A DNA stretch of 64,000 nucleotides from Blautia schinkii DSM 10518. Lineage in GTDB: Bacteria > Bacillota > Clostridia > Lachnospirales > Lachnospiraceae. Shown piece by piece: positions 16,051 to 24,260 of the stretch. The stretch is from NCBI GenBank assembly GCA_000702025.1, contig JNKJ01000006.1, forward strand, positions 174,803 to 238,802. The letters run 5' to 3'. The notes beneath the pieces were generated by a model that worked only from the letters and a program-made list of their open reading frames with translations, was not told the origin of the DNA and searched no databases. Numbering within the stretch: position 1 is the first letter of the stretch; every line of letters begins with the position of its first letter. The translations under genes were made by a program, and so were the position numbers.

Positions 16051-16541
16051 GAGAGTCAAGGCCAGACCGCTTCCGCCGTGTGGCAGAAGCCCGGGTCAAC
16101 AAGATTATCAAAATGGTAAGACTGCTTGGAAATTGTTCCAATCCTGCCGTATATGCTTTTACGCAAGAGCAGGTACAGCAGATTTTTGCTACATTGCGGG
16201 ATGAACTGGACAGAGCGCAGAAGCGATATACCCGGTCTTACAAGAAAAGGTTTTCGCTGTCGGACGAACAGTATGCTTCCCTGCCGAAATATCCGACCAT
16301 CGTGCTGCCTCTGCCGGATGGAAGCAGTCTTAGGGCAGTTGCAATCGACGATGAGAATTTTCCTGCGATCAATGTTTACTGGGATACAGAAAAGCCGGAG
16401 ATTGATGGGCCAATCTGTTTTGCAGAATACAATCCTGAACGCGGCCCCTGCCACGAGGTCTGCATTGGAGCTTACCAGTCTGACAAGGAAGACACAGTTT
16501 ATTACAAGCCATATATGGCAGAAAGGGAATCAAATGAGTAA
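16047..16541 (+). CDS. unknown protein with conserved N-terminal helical segment
   Basis: 164 residues. The first ~50 (DRFRRVAEARVNKIIKMVRLLGNCSNPAVYAFT) form a basic helical segment found at the start of several element-borne hypothetical proteins. The rest is beta-rich and acidic. GGAGGTGTCACAGC precedes ATG 16047, overlapping the previous stop. The basic N-terminus might contact nucleic acid; this is inference. Confidence 0.55.
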   Translation: MRESRPDRFRRVAEARVNKIIKMVRLLGNCSNPAVYAFTQEQVQQIFATLRDELDRAQKRYTRSYKKRFSLSDEQYASLPKYPTIVLPLPDGSSLRAVAIDDENFPAINVYWDTEKPEIDGPICFAEYNPERGPCHEVCIGAYQSDKEDTVYYKPYMAERESNE

Positions 16542-17334
16542 TTACACATACTGCCGCACGCTCAAACTGGACTGGATAGAAGTATCCAGGCTGATTGGAG
16601 AATGTGCAGGCGAAATTTTAGACAGAACGATTCATGGCACAGCGAGCTATGAGGACGATCATTACTGGGGCTTTCAGGCTACCGCTGGTCGGTTTACCAT
16701 TGCCGAAATAGACAAGCTTATCCGGTTTGTTAATGGGGATGAGGAGCTGCAAAAGGAAGCAATTCCTCAGGATTCAGACAAATCAGCTGCAATCGGAGAA
16801 CGTTTGTCCCGTGCTCTGCTGAAAAAAGCATTAAGGCAGTCGTGGTGCCATGAGAGTACCACGGAATCGGCACTTTGGCTGGTCAACATCCGGGAGAATC
16901 GGCCTGTGGTTTATAAAAGATTCATTGCGGTTGGACCGTATGACATTTATCTGGACAACCTCAGGAGCAAAAGTGAATTGATTGCTTATCTCCATGAAAA
17001 CGGTCCAACGCATTCCGCACTGATGGATTTCTGCGCAGATTACAGGGAGAGGTATCACAACGAACTCTGCTGGAACTATCCAATCTCTGATGGGCTGCAT
17101 CTTGGCACGTTTTTTGTTCTCGTAAAGGAAGGCGTTCTGGCTCTTCCTTATGACGATGCGGATAAGGTGGACTATGAGCTGCTTTGTCTGGACGATGCCA
17201 AAATGTGTGACAGAGAATCTATGGAGAATCTCATAACGGAGTGGGATAGCTTCGACCGGGATTTACGCTTTGCCATGCGGGGTATGAGGGCGTTTTACCG
17301 CAGAGAGGAGGAGCATCATGAATCAGAAAATTGA
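16534..17334 (+). CDS. unknown protein, 266 residues
   Basis: Starts at ATG 16534 inside the end of the upstream gene (AAAGGGAATCAA before it). An extension further upstream would run antiparallel to nothing useful and overlap the whole previous gene, so it is rejected. Soluble, Trp- and Tyr-rich, no recognised motif. The end overlaps the DUF4262 gene by 17 bases. Confidence 0.55.
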   Translation: MSNYTYCRTLKLDWIEVSRLIGECAGEILDRTIHGTASYEDDHYWGFQATAGRFTIAEIDKLIRFVNGDEELQKEAIPQDSDKSAAIGERLSRALLKKALRQSWCHESTTESALWLVNIRENRPVVYKRFIAVGPYDIYLDNLRSKSELIAYLHENGPTHSALMDFCADYRERYHNELCWNYPISDGLHLGTFFVLVKEGVLALPYDDADKVDYELLCLDDAKMCDRESMENLITEWDSFDRDLRFAMRGMRAFYRREEEHHESEN

Positions 17335-17746
17335 CTGGCTCATTCATCTGGTGGCCAACGGCGCCTGCGATGAATGTGGTGAGGTAGAAACAGACTTTTT
17401 GCCCTATATGTGTAATGCCCACACCCACGGGTTGGAACGCTATGGGCACTTGGATTTCCAAATGGTACTTTTTTTGCCGACGGAGGAGATTGGACGAATC
17501 CTCAATACTTTGGGGTTAAGAGTTCAGTCTGGAGAACGCTTCCGGTCTGGAGATATGGTTTCCGGAATTTATGAAGACTGCGATGTGCGCTTGGATGAGT
17601 ATGAGGAAACCGGGCGCAAAGTTTTGCGGGTCATCATACCGGATGCGAACAATATCTTCCCAGGGGAAGGAGACTGTATGCTCCCATACTGTCTGCAACT
17701 TTTGAAGACAGATGAGCTCTGCGTAGAAAGGGGGATACCATCATGA
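17318..17746 (+). CDS. DUF4262 protein
   Basis: 142 residues. The CNAHTHGLERYGHLDFQMVL segment is the DUF4262 hallmark (Tyr/His-Gly ... Glu ... Pro-Gly-like core). GAGGAGGAGC precedes the ATG. Soluble, with two CxxC-like cysteines near residue 18 (CDECGE). Function of the family is unknown. Coupled to both neighbours by overlap. Confidence 0.65.
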   Translation: MNQKIDWLIHLVANGACDECGEVETDFLPYMCNAHTHGLERYGHLDFQMVLFLPTEEIGRILNTLGLRVQSGERFRSGDMVSGIYEDCDVRLDEYEETGRKVLRVIIPDANNIFPGEGDCMLPYCLQLLKTDELCVERGIPS

Positions 17747-18120
17747 AAATCACGTTGTATCAAATCATCCCGGAACCGGAAAACAGATACTTGATATTCA
17801 GCGATCTGAGAAGCATCCGGGCGGCAAGAGGCGGACATGTCCCGGCTGAGATTTACGAAGCAGTATTCAGCGGGGATCTGGACATCGCCGTGCCTCGGAA
17901 TAGCAAAAACAAAATGGATCAAGAACTTGCCGAACTGGAAGCGGTATATGTACGTTTTAACGTATTGCATCCGAAAGGCTTTCGTGGACGGTCCATGACC
18001 ATGTCGGATGTAGTCGAAGTCATCCGTTCCGAAAAGGAAAGCAGGTTTTTCTTCTGCGACCGGTTCGGGTTTGAGGAGATTGCGTTTGAAAAGGAAAAAG
18101 CTGATTTTGGGCGCCTGTAG
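17743..18120 (+). CDS. YodL-domain protein
   Basis: 125 residues. The C-terminal part has FNVLHPKGFRGRSMTMSDVVEV, matching the YodL signature in which (F/Y)N..HP..F.GRS.S.SDV is conserved. These proteins are encoded on conjugative elements and phages and have no assigned biochemical role. The start overlaps the DUF4262 stop by 4 bases. Confidence 0.7.
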   Translation: MKITLYQIIPEPENRYLIFSDLRSIRAARGGHVPAEIYEAVFSGDLDIAVPRNSKNKMDQELAELEAVYVRFNVLHPKGFRGRSMTMSDVVEVIRSEKESRFFFCDRFGFEEIAFEKEKADFGRL

Positions 18121-18140
18121 GGCGCAGAAAGGATACAATC

Positions 18141-18353
18141 ATGAAGAAACTGATATTGAACTATAAAGGGCGCGACAGCTGGGACAGGCCGGTTTATGAA
18201 TCAGAAGGCCGGCTGTATGTGGATGTGGATCCACGCAAAGGCTGGAAACCGAATATCTGTACGAAATACAACAATGAGTTTGATGGAGAGCCAGATACGC
18301 CGATTGCCGAAGATACCGTTGTGGAGTTTGTTCCGTGCCGGGATATCTGGTAA
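18141..18353 (+). CDS. conserved 70-residue protein
   Basis: Starts MKKLILNYKGRDSWDRPVYE with GAAAGGAT at good spacing. It is a small beta-rich protein that I recall as frequent beside YodL and DUF4262 genes. The tail TVVEFVPCRDIW suggests an element-specific family. No function known. Confidence 0.55.
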   Translation: MKKLILNYKGRDSWDRPVYESEGRLYVDVDPRKGWKPNICTKYNNEFDGEPDTPIAEDTVVEFVPCRDIW

Positions 18354-18366
18354 GCGAGGAGGACGT

Positions 18367-19047
18367 ATGAAAGAGTTTATGACAAAAATGGTTCCTGTCA
18401 ATCTGTCAGACCGATTTCCATTCAAATGCAGGATGTGCGGCGCTTGCTGTCGACATGTCAGGGAAAGCGTGCCGCTGGAGAGTCTGGATGCTTTTCGGCT
18501 TGCCAAATATCTGAGGGACAAAGGTGAAAACGTGAGCTGTGTGGAAGATGTGCTTGCTACTTACGCAGAGCCTGTCTTACTTAGTGAAAACGGGTATACG
18601 GTATTTATGCTGAAAACGGTTGGAGACGATGATGCGTGCATTTTTCTGAAAGATAATCGGTGTACGATTCATTCTGTTCATCCGCGGGCGTGCCGTACAT
18701 ATCCCATTGCTGTCGGGCCATATGAACTTGGCGGGTATGAACAGTATCTCAGTATGGAGCAGCCACATCACTATTCGGGTCCGCAGATGTCCGTGAAAAA
18801 ATGGATTCAAAAGCGCTGTAGTAAACAGGATTTTGAATTTTTGAACACGGACATCGGTTCGGTACAGGAGATAGAAAAATTACTGAAGAAGATTCCTGAG
18901 CATAACCGGACAAGGGCTGTGATGATGTTCCTTTTCTACAAGTATTCGGATTATGATCTGGATAAGTCTTTCCTTCCACAGTTTAAAAGCAATAACGATA
19001 AGCTGCTGGAGGTTCTGCGCAAAATGGCAAATGACAAAGACAACTAA
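18367..19047 (+). CDS. YkgJ-family cysteine-cluster protein (first copy)
   Basis: 226 residues. FKCRMCGACCRH and CIFLKDNRCTIHSVHPRACRTYP are the two halves of the YkgJ (CxxCxxCC ... C ... CxIH..RP..CR.YP) metal-binding signature. It probably coordinates an iron-sulfur cluster or zinc. AGGAGGACGT precedes ATG 18367; the longer frame starting in the previous gene is not needed. A second, divergent family member follows 73 bases later. Confidence 0.82.
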   Translation: MKEFMTKMVPVNLSDRFPFKCRMCGACCRHVRESVPLESLDAFRLAKYLRDKGENVSCVEDVLATYAEPVLLSENGYTVFMLKTVGDDDACIFLKDNRCTIHSVHPRACRTYPIAVGPYELGGYEQYLSMEQPHHYSGPQMSVKKWIQKRCSKQDFEFLNTDIGSVQEIEKLLKKIPEHNRTRAVMMFLFYKYSDYDLDKSFLPQFKSNNDKLLEVLRKMANDKDN

Positions 19048-19074
19048 ATTTTCAAGTCAGTATGACACAACAAC

Positions 19075-19100
19075 AAGGCGTCGAAATTCGGCGCCTTAAT
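19075..19100 (+). terminator. hairpin between the two YkgJ genes
   Basis: AAGGCG pairs with CGCCTT across an inner CGAAATTCG, followed by AATT. The T-run is weak, so it may be a processing or partial termination site. Confidence 0.4.
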
Positions 19101-19119
19101 TATGTTAGGAGGAAATACC

Positions 19120-19851
19120 ATGGATGAAAGATTAAAAAATATCGTAGACAATTTTGAGGCAATGAAAATTGGTGTGGATGAGCCGTTTCCGTTTCACTGC
19201 ACCATGTGCGGCAAATGCTGCATCAATCGGGAGGATATCCTTTTGACACCGAGAGATATCTATAACATGGCAAAGGAGCTTGGGATAACGACTAAAGAGC
19301 TGTTTGAAACCTATTGTGAGACTTATATTGGCTGTGACTCCCGTATGCCAATAGTCAGATTGAAGCCTCGTGGCTCCATAAGAAGGTGCCCGTTGCTGAA
19401 AGACAGAAAATGCTCTGTCCATAAGGCAAAACCGGCGGTATGCGCGCTGTTCCCGATAGGAAGATGCCTGATGTTTGAAAAGGATTCAAACCCTTCAGAG
19501 AAAATTGCAGCAAGCCAGATACAGTATATTTTTACCAATCCTGGGTGCGGTGATAATGCTGAAACCCATACGGTGCGGGAATGGCTTGGAGAATTTGGAA
19601 TGTCACTGGAGGATGAGTTTTTTGTCCAGTGGCAGCAGGCAGTCATGGAATTCGGGCAGTTTTTCCGTGAAGCGGAAAAGACGGCCAGTGAGCGTATCAT
19701 GGAGCTGTCATGGACAGCAGCTTTTGTCGGCTTATATCTGCATTATGAAACTGATCAGGAATTTCTGCCGCAGTTTGAACAGAATGTCCGGGAAATCACT
19801 GCACTGCTGCAGATGGCGCCCATAAAGGAAGGCGGTAGAGCAAATGAATGA
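19120..19851 (+). CDS. YkgJ-family cysteine-cluster protein (second copy)
   Basis: 243 residues. FHCTMCGKCCINRED and CPLLKDRKCSVHKAKPAVCALFPIG carry the YkgJ signature. Additional Cys residues (CMLFE-like segment, NPGCGDN) follow. TAGGAGGAAATACC gives ATG 19120. It differs from the first copy over most of its length, so it is an old paralogue rather than a recent duplicate. It overlaps the next gene by 8 bases. Confidence 0.82.
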   Translation: MDERLKNIVDNFEAMKIGVDEPFPFHCTMCGKCCINREDILLTPRDIYNMAKELGITTKELFETYCETYIGCDSRMPIVRLKPRGSIRRCPLLKDRKCSVHKAKPAVCALFPIGRCLMFEKDSNPSEKIAASQIQYIFTNPGCGDNAETHTVREWLGEFGMSLEDEFFVQWQQAVMEFGQFFREAEKTASERIMELSWTAAFVGLYLHYETDQEFLPQFEQNVREITALLQMAPIKEGGRANE

Positions 19852-20509
19852 GGATCGTAACCAGCATCAGATTATCCGAAAGGATGCTCGCAACTGCTTT
19901 GTGGAGAGCCTGAATGACGCTTTCGAGATTGGGAGAATTCATCTGGCTTTTGCGACCTACGATTTGAGCCGTCCGATTGGACAACGGCAGACAAACAACA
20001 TCCATATTTACATTGCGGTGGACGAGTTTCTGGAATTATGCCGCAAGCTGGAAGGCGGGGAACTTCGCTATCTGCTGAAGAATAAGAAGACAAGCGGGGA
20101 TAAAACACCGCTTTATCAGTGCCTGGGTGGTACTTCTGCCGAAAAGCTTGCAAAATACGGGCGTTCTCGGGCAGATGGAAAAAGCCTGTCCAGAACAGCA
20201 CAGCTATTGGCAGGAAGCAAATCGGATTTCCTGTTTGTAGCGGACAGCGGACCTGGTGAAACAGATCAGAAAGGTTTAATCGTTCCCAAGTTCGGAAGTA
20301 AGCCGGAAAATCATGTGGCAGTCAGTATGACATTTGAAACATTCAGTGAACTGCTGCTTATGACAAGATTGCACTATTCAGCATGGCTGAGTGCATGGTA
20401 TGCAAACCAATATCATCCGGGTAGCCAGCGAACAGCACAGGCACAGGAGAACCCACAGTATCAGGAGAACAGTAACGAAGCGGCGTATGCTTCGGATCCG
20501 ATGTTCTAA
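19844..20509 (+). CDS. unknown protein, last gene of the operon
   Basis: 221 residues. The N-terminus (DARNCFVESLNDAFEIGRIHLAFATYDL) is helical and the tail is rich in Gln, Ala and Asn (RTAQAQENPQYQENSNEAAY). ATG 19844 overlaps the YkgJ gene. Its 3' end is duplicated at 23161-23297 on the other side of a MerR-ABC cassette, which marks this point as an insertion site. No domain recognised. Confidence 0.6.
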   Translation: MNEDRNQHQIIRKDARNCFVESLNDAFEIGRIHLAFATYDLSRPIGQRQTNNIHIYIAVDEFLELCRKLEGGELRYLLKNKKTSGDKTPLYQCLGGTSAEKLAKYGRSRADGKSLSRTAQLLAGSKSDFLFVADSGPGETDQKGLIVPKFGSKPENHVAVSMTFETFSELLLMTRLHYSAWLSAWYANQYHPGSQRTAQAQENPQYQENSNEAAYASDPMF

Positions 20510-20577
20510 AGTAGAGAGTAAAAAAGCGGTGCAGTCTGATGATTGCACCGCTTTTTGTGCCTTGAGGTGCCTGTTTC
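20390..20577 (+). repeat. direct repeat, left copy (gene tail plus terminator)
   Basis: From AGTGCATGGTATGC through the stop codon of the upstream gene, the terminator stem (AAGCGGTGCAGTC / GATTGCACCGCTTTTT, 20525-20557) and CCTTGAGG. The sequence reappears at 23161-23297 with about 50 bases missing in the middle. This copy is complete and belongs to the backbone operon. Confidence 0.8.
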
Positions 20578-20657
20578 CATGGGCTGAATTCGAGCCGGTT
20601 GCAAAGATACAGAGCCGGTAAACTTGTGAGTTGAACCATTTGTCGGCGTTGGCACAT

Positions 20658-20686
20658 TTGTGAATGCAGAGAAATTTTGTTATAAT
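20658..20686 (+). promoter_or_regulatory. promoter of the MerR gene
   Basis: TTGTGA, 17-bp spacer, perfect TATAAT. Between it and the start an imperfect dyad (CCATAC ... GTATGG-like) could be an operator. Confidence 0.5.
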
Positions 20687-20752
20687 AAACCCTACACTAT
20701 AACACCATACTTTTTATTTATGGTATGCTTAACAGAACGGAGGTGGCTACAG

Positions 20753-21502
20753 ATGAACACATATACTACTTCGGAAGTGGCAAAGATTATAGGCATACAT
20801 CCGAATACTGTACGGCTTTATGAAGAATGGGGACTGATACCAAAGGCAGAGCGTAAAGCAAACGGTTATCGTGTATTTACCGATTTTCATATCGAACAGT
20901 TTCGGCTTGCCCGTACCGCATTTCAAATAGAGGTCCTTCAAAACGGACTGAGAAAAAAGATTGTGGAAACGGTTAAGGTTTCAGCAAAGAAAGACTTTGA
21001 TCAAGCACTTGTTTTGGCAAATGAATATCTGAGCCAGATACAAAAGGAAGAAAGAAATGCGGAAGAGGCCATTGCTATAACAAGGCAGATTTTAGAGGGG
21101 AAAGCAATATCCGAAACACCGCCGTTTTGCCTGAAACGTAAAGAAGTTTCGGAATATCTGAATATTTCCATGGATACACTCCGAAATTGGGAACTAAACG
21201 GGCTGATGCGAATAAAGCGTAAGCAGAATGGCTATCGCTATTATACAGACGAAGACATAAAGCGATTAAAAATAATAAGATCACTTCGGTGTGCCAATTA
21301 TTCATTGGAAGCAATCCTGCGTATGCTCCATGCGCTCTCAGACGACCCTCATACAAATATAAAACGGGTACTTAACACCCCAAAAGACGATACGGATATA
21401 ATATCCGTATGCGACAGACTGATTATCTCATTGCAAAAGGCAGCGGAAAATGCCAAGAAAATGATAGGCATTCTTAATGACATGAAAAGTATATTTTCCT
21501 AA
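20753..21502 (+). CDS. MerR-family regulator with two MerR helix-turn-helix domains
   Basis: 249 residues. The first MerR domain is YTTSEVAKIIGIHPNTVRLYEEWGL, the second, near residue 125, is LKRKEVSEYLNISMDTLRNWELNGL; both are followed by the wing pattern NGYR(V/Y)(F/Y)TD. A short helical C-terminus replaces a ligand-binding domain. CGGAGGTGGCTACAG precedes ATG 20753. It is followed by a promoter with a 19-bp spacer and an ABC exporter, so it probably activates the exporter. The doubled DNA-binding domain is unusual but known in Clostridia. Confidence 0.85.
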   Translation: MNTYTTSEVAKIIGIHPNTVRLYEEWGLIPKAERKANGYRVFTDFHIEQFRLARTAFQIEVLQNGLRKKIVETVKVSAKKDFDQALVLANEYLSQIQKEERNAEEAIAITRQILEGKAISETPPFCLKRKEVSEYLNISMDTLRNWELNGLMRIKRKQNGYRYYTDEDIKRLKIIRSLRCANYSLEAILRMLHALSDDPHTNIKRVLNTPKDDTDIISVCDRLIISLQKAAENAKKMIGILNDMKSIFS

Positions 21503-21511
21503 CCCTCCACC

Positions 21512-21542
21512 TTTACACCAACCTTTTTTAAACTGCTAAAAT
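21512..21542 (+). promoter_or_regulatory. MerR-type promoter (19-bp spacer) of the ABC operon
   Basis: TTTACA and TAAAAT are separated by 19 bp, the overlong spacer that MerR-family activators correct by twisting DNA. It lies between the MerR gene and the ATPase gene. Confidence 0.6.
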
Positions 21543-21575
21543 AATGTAGTAAAAACGAAAAAGGAGGACAGGTTG

Positions 21576-22310
21576 ATGGAAGAAATCATCAGCGTAAAAC
21601 AACTTTCAAAATCTTATGGCAGATTGAATGCCGTGCAGGGCCTGGATTTGTCAGTAACACAAGGTTCGGTCTTCGGGCTGCTTGGGGCAAACGGTGCAGG
21701 AAAAAGCACCACAATCGAATGTATGTTAGGCACAAGAAAACCCGATGCAGGTACGGTTTCCATTTTAGGAATGACCCCACTCCTGCAAAGAAAACAGCTT
21801 TTTGAAAATGTCGGTGTTCAATTCCAGGAAGCGAATTATCAAGACAAAGTGACTGTTTCTGAATTGTGCGAAGTAACACAATCACTCTATAAGAATGCTG
21901 CAGACTATGGGGTACTTCTGAAACAATTTGGCATCTTTGATAAAGCAAAAAGCATGGTAAAGGAGCTTTCAGGAGGACAGCGGCAAAAGCTGTTTATTGT
22001 TTTGGCTTTGATACCGCAGCCTAAAGTCGTTTTTCTGGATGAGCTGACCACGGGGCTTGACGCAAAAGCCAGACGAGAGGTATGGAAAATCTTATCTGAT
22101 CTCAAAGAAAAAGGACTGACCATTTTTCTGACCTCGCATTTTATGGATGAGGTAGAAGCATTATGCGACACAATCTGCATACTAAAAAAGGGAAAAGTCG
22201 TCTTTTATGGAACAGTAGAAGAAGCCATTGCAGGCAGTCCTTATGACAAATTTGAAGATGCGTACTTATGGTATTCTGACGAGGGGGTAAGCGAAAATGA
22301 GAACATTTAG
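21576..22310 (+). CDS. ABC transporter ATPase (DrrA/multidrug type)
   Basis: 244 residues. Walker A GANGAGKSTT near residue 40, signature LSGGQRQKL, Walker B VVFLDELTTGLD, switch His in TSHFMDE. The Walker B region has Glu-Leu instead of the usual Glu-Pro. AAGGAGG is 8 bases before ATG 21576. It overlaps the permease gene by 14 bases. A half-transporter ATPase for export of a drug or peptide. Confidence 0.87.
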   Translation: MEEIISVKQLSKSYGRLNAVQGLDLSVTQGSVFGLLGANGAGKSTTIECMLGTRKPDAGTVSILGMTPLLQRKQLFENVGVQFQEANYQDKVTVSELCEVTQSLYKNAADYGVLLKQFGIFDKAKSMVKELSGGQRQKLFIVLALIPQPKVVFLDELTTGLDAKARREVWKILSDLKEKGLTIFLTSHFMDEVEALCDTICILKKGKVVFYGTVEEAIAGSPYDKFEDAYLWYSDEGVSENENI

Positions 22311-23040
22311 AACGATGCTGAAAAACGAGATGAAGCTTTCACTAAGGGATATGAACATGGTCATATTTGCAATCTGTATTCCGCTCGTAGTTTTGATTAT
22401 ACTTGGCGTTATTTACGGCAACAAACCAGCTTTTGAAGGTGCGGAGTACACGTTTCTTGATCAGTCCTTTGGAGCTTTGTCAACGATTGCGATTTGTGCA
22501 GGCGGCGTTATGGGGTTGCCTCTTGTGGTATCCGATTACCGAAGCAGAAAAATATTGAAACGCTTTAAGGTCACTCCTGTCAGCCCCGCAATGATTTTAA
22601 TGGTGCAGGTGGTAATTTACACAATTTATTCCGTTGCATCGCTTGTATTGCTCTATATAGTATCCACGCTCTTTTTTGGCTTCCACCTGCTTGGTTCTCT
22701 GCCTGCTTTCCTGGGCGGATATATATTGGTAATGCTCTCCATATTCAGCATCGGTATGATGGTTGGGGGAATATCTCCAAACTCTCAGACAGCGAGCGTG
22801 ATTGCAAGTCTGCTCTATTTCCCAATGCTTATTTTTTCTGGAGCAACCCTGCCGTATGAGGTAATGCCGAGTGCATTGCAAAAGATAGCGGATATTTTGC
22901 CTTTGACACAGGGAATAAAGATTTTGAAAGCTGCTTCGTTAGGACTTCCAATTGAGAATATTTTTGTTCCTCTTATTGTCATGGCGGTACTTGCTGTCAT
23001 TTGTATCGGCGTATCCTTTCGCTTTTTCAGATGGGAGTAA
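22297..23040 (+). CDS. ABC-2 type permease
   Basis: 247 residues with six membrane segments. The N-terminal RTMLKNEMKLSLRDMNMVIFAICIP and central SDYRSRKILKRFKVTPVSPAMIL loop fit ABC-2 (DrrB-like) permeases. It overlaps the ATPase gene and completes a two-gene exporter controlled by the upstream MerR protein. Substrate unknown. Confidence 0.85.
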   Translation: MRTFRTMLKNEMKLSLRDMNMVIFAICIPLVVLIILGVIYGNKPAFEGAEYTFLDQSFGALSTIAICAGGVMGLPLVVSDYRSRKILKRFKVTPVSPAMILMVQVVIYTIYSVASLVLLYIVSTLFFGFHLLGSLPAFLGGYILVMLSIFSIGMMVGGISPNSQTASVIASLLYFPMLIFSGATLPYEVMPSALQKIADILPLTQGIKILKAASLGLPIENIFVPLIVMAVLAVICIGVSFRFFRWE

Positions 23041-23048
23041 CAAGTAAT

Positions 23049-23153
23049 ATGGAATGGCTATTATTCCCTCTTTGTGGGCGAAACCGTATTAGGATTAGAG
23101 AGGACACGATGTCAGCTATCAAGGGTCCAGACTTAAAACCAATAAATTTGTGA
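23049..23153 (+). pseudogene. remnant resembling a cysteine-rich KTR-domain protein
   Basis: A 34-codon frame reads MEWLLFPLCGRNRIRIREDT and then MSAIKGPDLKPINL. The first half resembles the start, and the second half the end, of small KTR-domain proteins (CPxCGxKTRxxIREDT ... KEPD), with the Cys-rich middle missing. Such genes are common in cargo regions of conjugative transposons. No good ribosome site. The remnant ends a few bases before the right copy of the direct repeat. The call rests on recalled family sequence. Confidence 0.4.
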
Positions 23154-23160
23154 GATCCTT

Positions 23161-23297
23161 AGTGCATGGTATGCAAACCAATATCATCCGAGCAGTCAGC
23201 GAACAGATGCTTCGGATCCGATGTTCTAAAGTAGAGGATGGAAAAGCGGTGCAGTCTGATGATTGCACCGCTTTTTGTGCCTTGAGGCACATGTTTC
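23161..23297 (+). repeat. direct repeat, right copy
   Basis: Shares AGTGCATGGTATGC, the ATGCTTCGGATCCGATGTTC stop region and the terminator stem (23244-23276) with the left copy at 20390, but lacks about 50 internal bases. With the left copy it brackets the MerR-ABC cassette and the KTR-like remnant. Confidence 0.8.
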
Positions 23298-23345
23298 TAT
23301 ATCATAGTGTTGATAGCAATAGAGCATATTATTCATATCAGTTTC

Positions 23346-23374
23346 TTGATTTTATTCGCCTGTCTGTATATAAT
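23346..23374 (+). promoter_or_regulatory. promoter of the HTH-RR-HK operon
   Basis: TTGATT, 17-bp spacer and perfect TATAAT, 27 bases before the HTH gene start. Confidence 0.55.
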
Positions 23375-23401
23375 TGATGGAATAGAAAGGGCGATTTGTG
23401 T

Positions 23402-23608
23402 ATGGATTATATAACTGCCCCAGAAGCCGCGAGAAAATGGGGCATTTCAGAACGCCGTGTACAGAAACTTTGCGAAGATAACAGAATACCAGGCGTTGAG
23501 CGTATCAGCTATATGAGGCTGATACCAAAAGACGCGGGAAAACCCGCTGATGGGCGGCAAAAAGAATTTATAAAAGGAAAGAGTGAACTTGTATGGCTAT
23601 TATTTTGA
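23402..23608 (+). CDS. small helix-turn-helix protein leading a two-component operon
   Basis: 68 residues: MDYITAPEAARKWGISERRVQKLCEDNRIPG is an excisionase/MerR-like HTH with a wing ending IPKDAGKP. It closely resembles the small protein at 33627, which also directly precedes and overlaps a response regulator. The C-terminal tail (SELVWLLF) is read through the start of the regulator gene. Its role is unknown; DNA binding to its own operon is likely. Confidence 0.65.
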   Translation: MDYITAPEAARKWGISERRVQKLCEDNRIPGVERISYMRLIPKDAGKPADGRQKEFIKGKSELVWLLF

Positions 23609-24258
23609 TTGCAGAAGATGAAAAAAATATGCAGGATATTATTGTAGAGTATATGAAGCGTGGTGGCCATTCCTGCATTACGGCAGATGACGGCATAGAC
23701 GCTGTTACGATTTTGAAAAACAATCCCGTGGATTTGGCGATTTTAGATATTATGATGCCGCACTTGGACGGCTTTTCTGTCTGTAAGATAGCGAGAGAAA
23801 TGTATAATCTCCCTATTATCTTTCTTACGGCCAAGGAGGGGGAGGAGGACAAGTTAAAGGGATATGACATAGGTGCAGATGATTACATGACAAAGCCATT
23901 TAGCCCAAAGGTGCTGTTAGCAAAGGTCAACGCTTTGCTGCGCCGTTCCTCGACAGAAAATACACAGACAACCTTAACGGTTGGCAACTTGACTTTGGTA
24001 CCAACTTCACACAGTGTTATAGTCGCGGGTGACGACATTGATTTAACCTATAAGGAATTTGAATTGCTGCGTTTTTTCATGCAGAACAGAAATCAAGTAT
24101 TTTCCCGTGAACAGCTATTAAATCGAATTTGGGGCTATGATTTTGAGGGAAACAGTCGAACCGTGGACACCCATATTAAAACCCTGCGACAAAAACTTGG
24201 TGCAGAGGGACGATATATCGTCACGTTGATACGTTCCGGCTATAAGTTTGAGGTGTGA
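23593..24258 (+). CDS. OmpR-family response regulator
   Basis: 221 residues. Acidic pair in AEDE, phospho-Asp in LAILDIMMPHLDG, Lys in MTKPFSPK, C-terminal winged helix ending DTHIKTLRQKLG and RSGYKFEV. It overlaps the small HTH gene by 16 bases upstream and runs to within 2 bases of the kinase gene. It probably binds the ATTTCAC boxes at 25398 to control the ABC genes. Confidence 0.9.
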   Translation: MAIILIAEDEKNMQDIIVEYMKRGGHSCITADDGIDAVTILKNNPVDLAILDIMMPHLDGFSVCKIAREMYNLPIIFLTAKEGEEDKLKGYDIGADDYMTKPFSPKVLLAKVNALLRRSSTENTQTTLTVGNLTLVPTSHSVIVAGDDIDLTYKEFELLRFFMQNRNQVFSREQLLNRIWGYDFEGNSRTVDTHIKTLRQKLGAEGRYIVTLIRSGYKFEV

Positions 24259-24260
24259 TT

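Noticed and set aside
16126..16533. Upstream extension of the 16534 gene
   Set aside because: It would overlap nearly the whole preceding gene; the ATG at 16534 overlaps the previous stop in the pattern used throughout the operon.
23100..23170. Vsr endonuclease-like string (MSAIKGPD ... VRSLVHGM)
   Set aside because: The second half belongs to a different frame and to the direct repeat; the KTR-domain reading explains both ends of the same frame better. Only a BLAST-type search could settle it.
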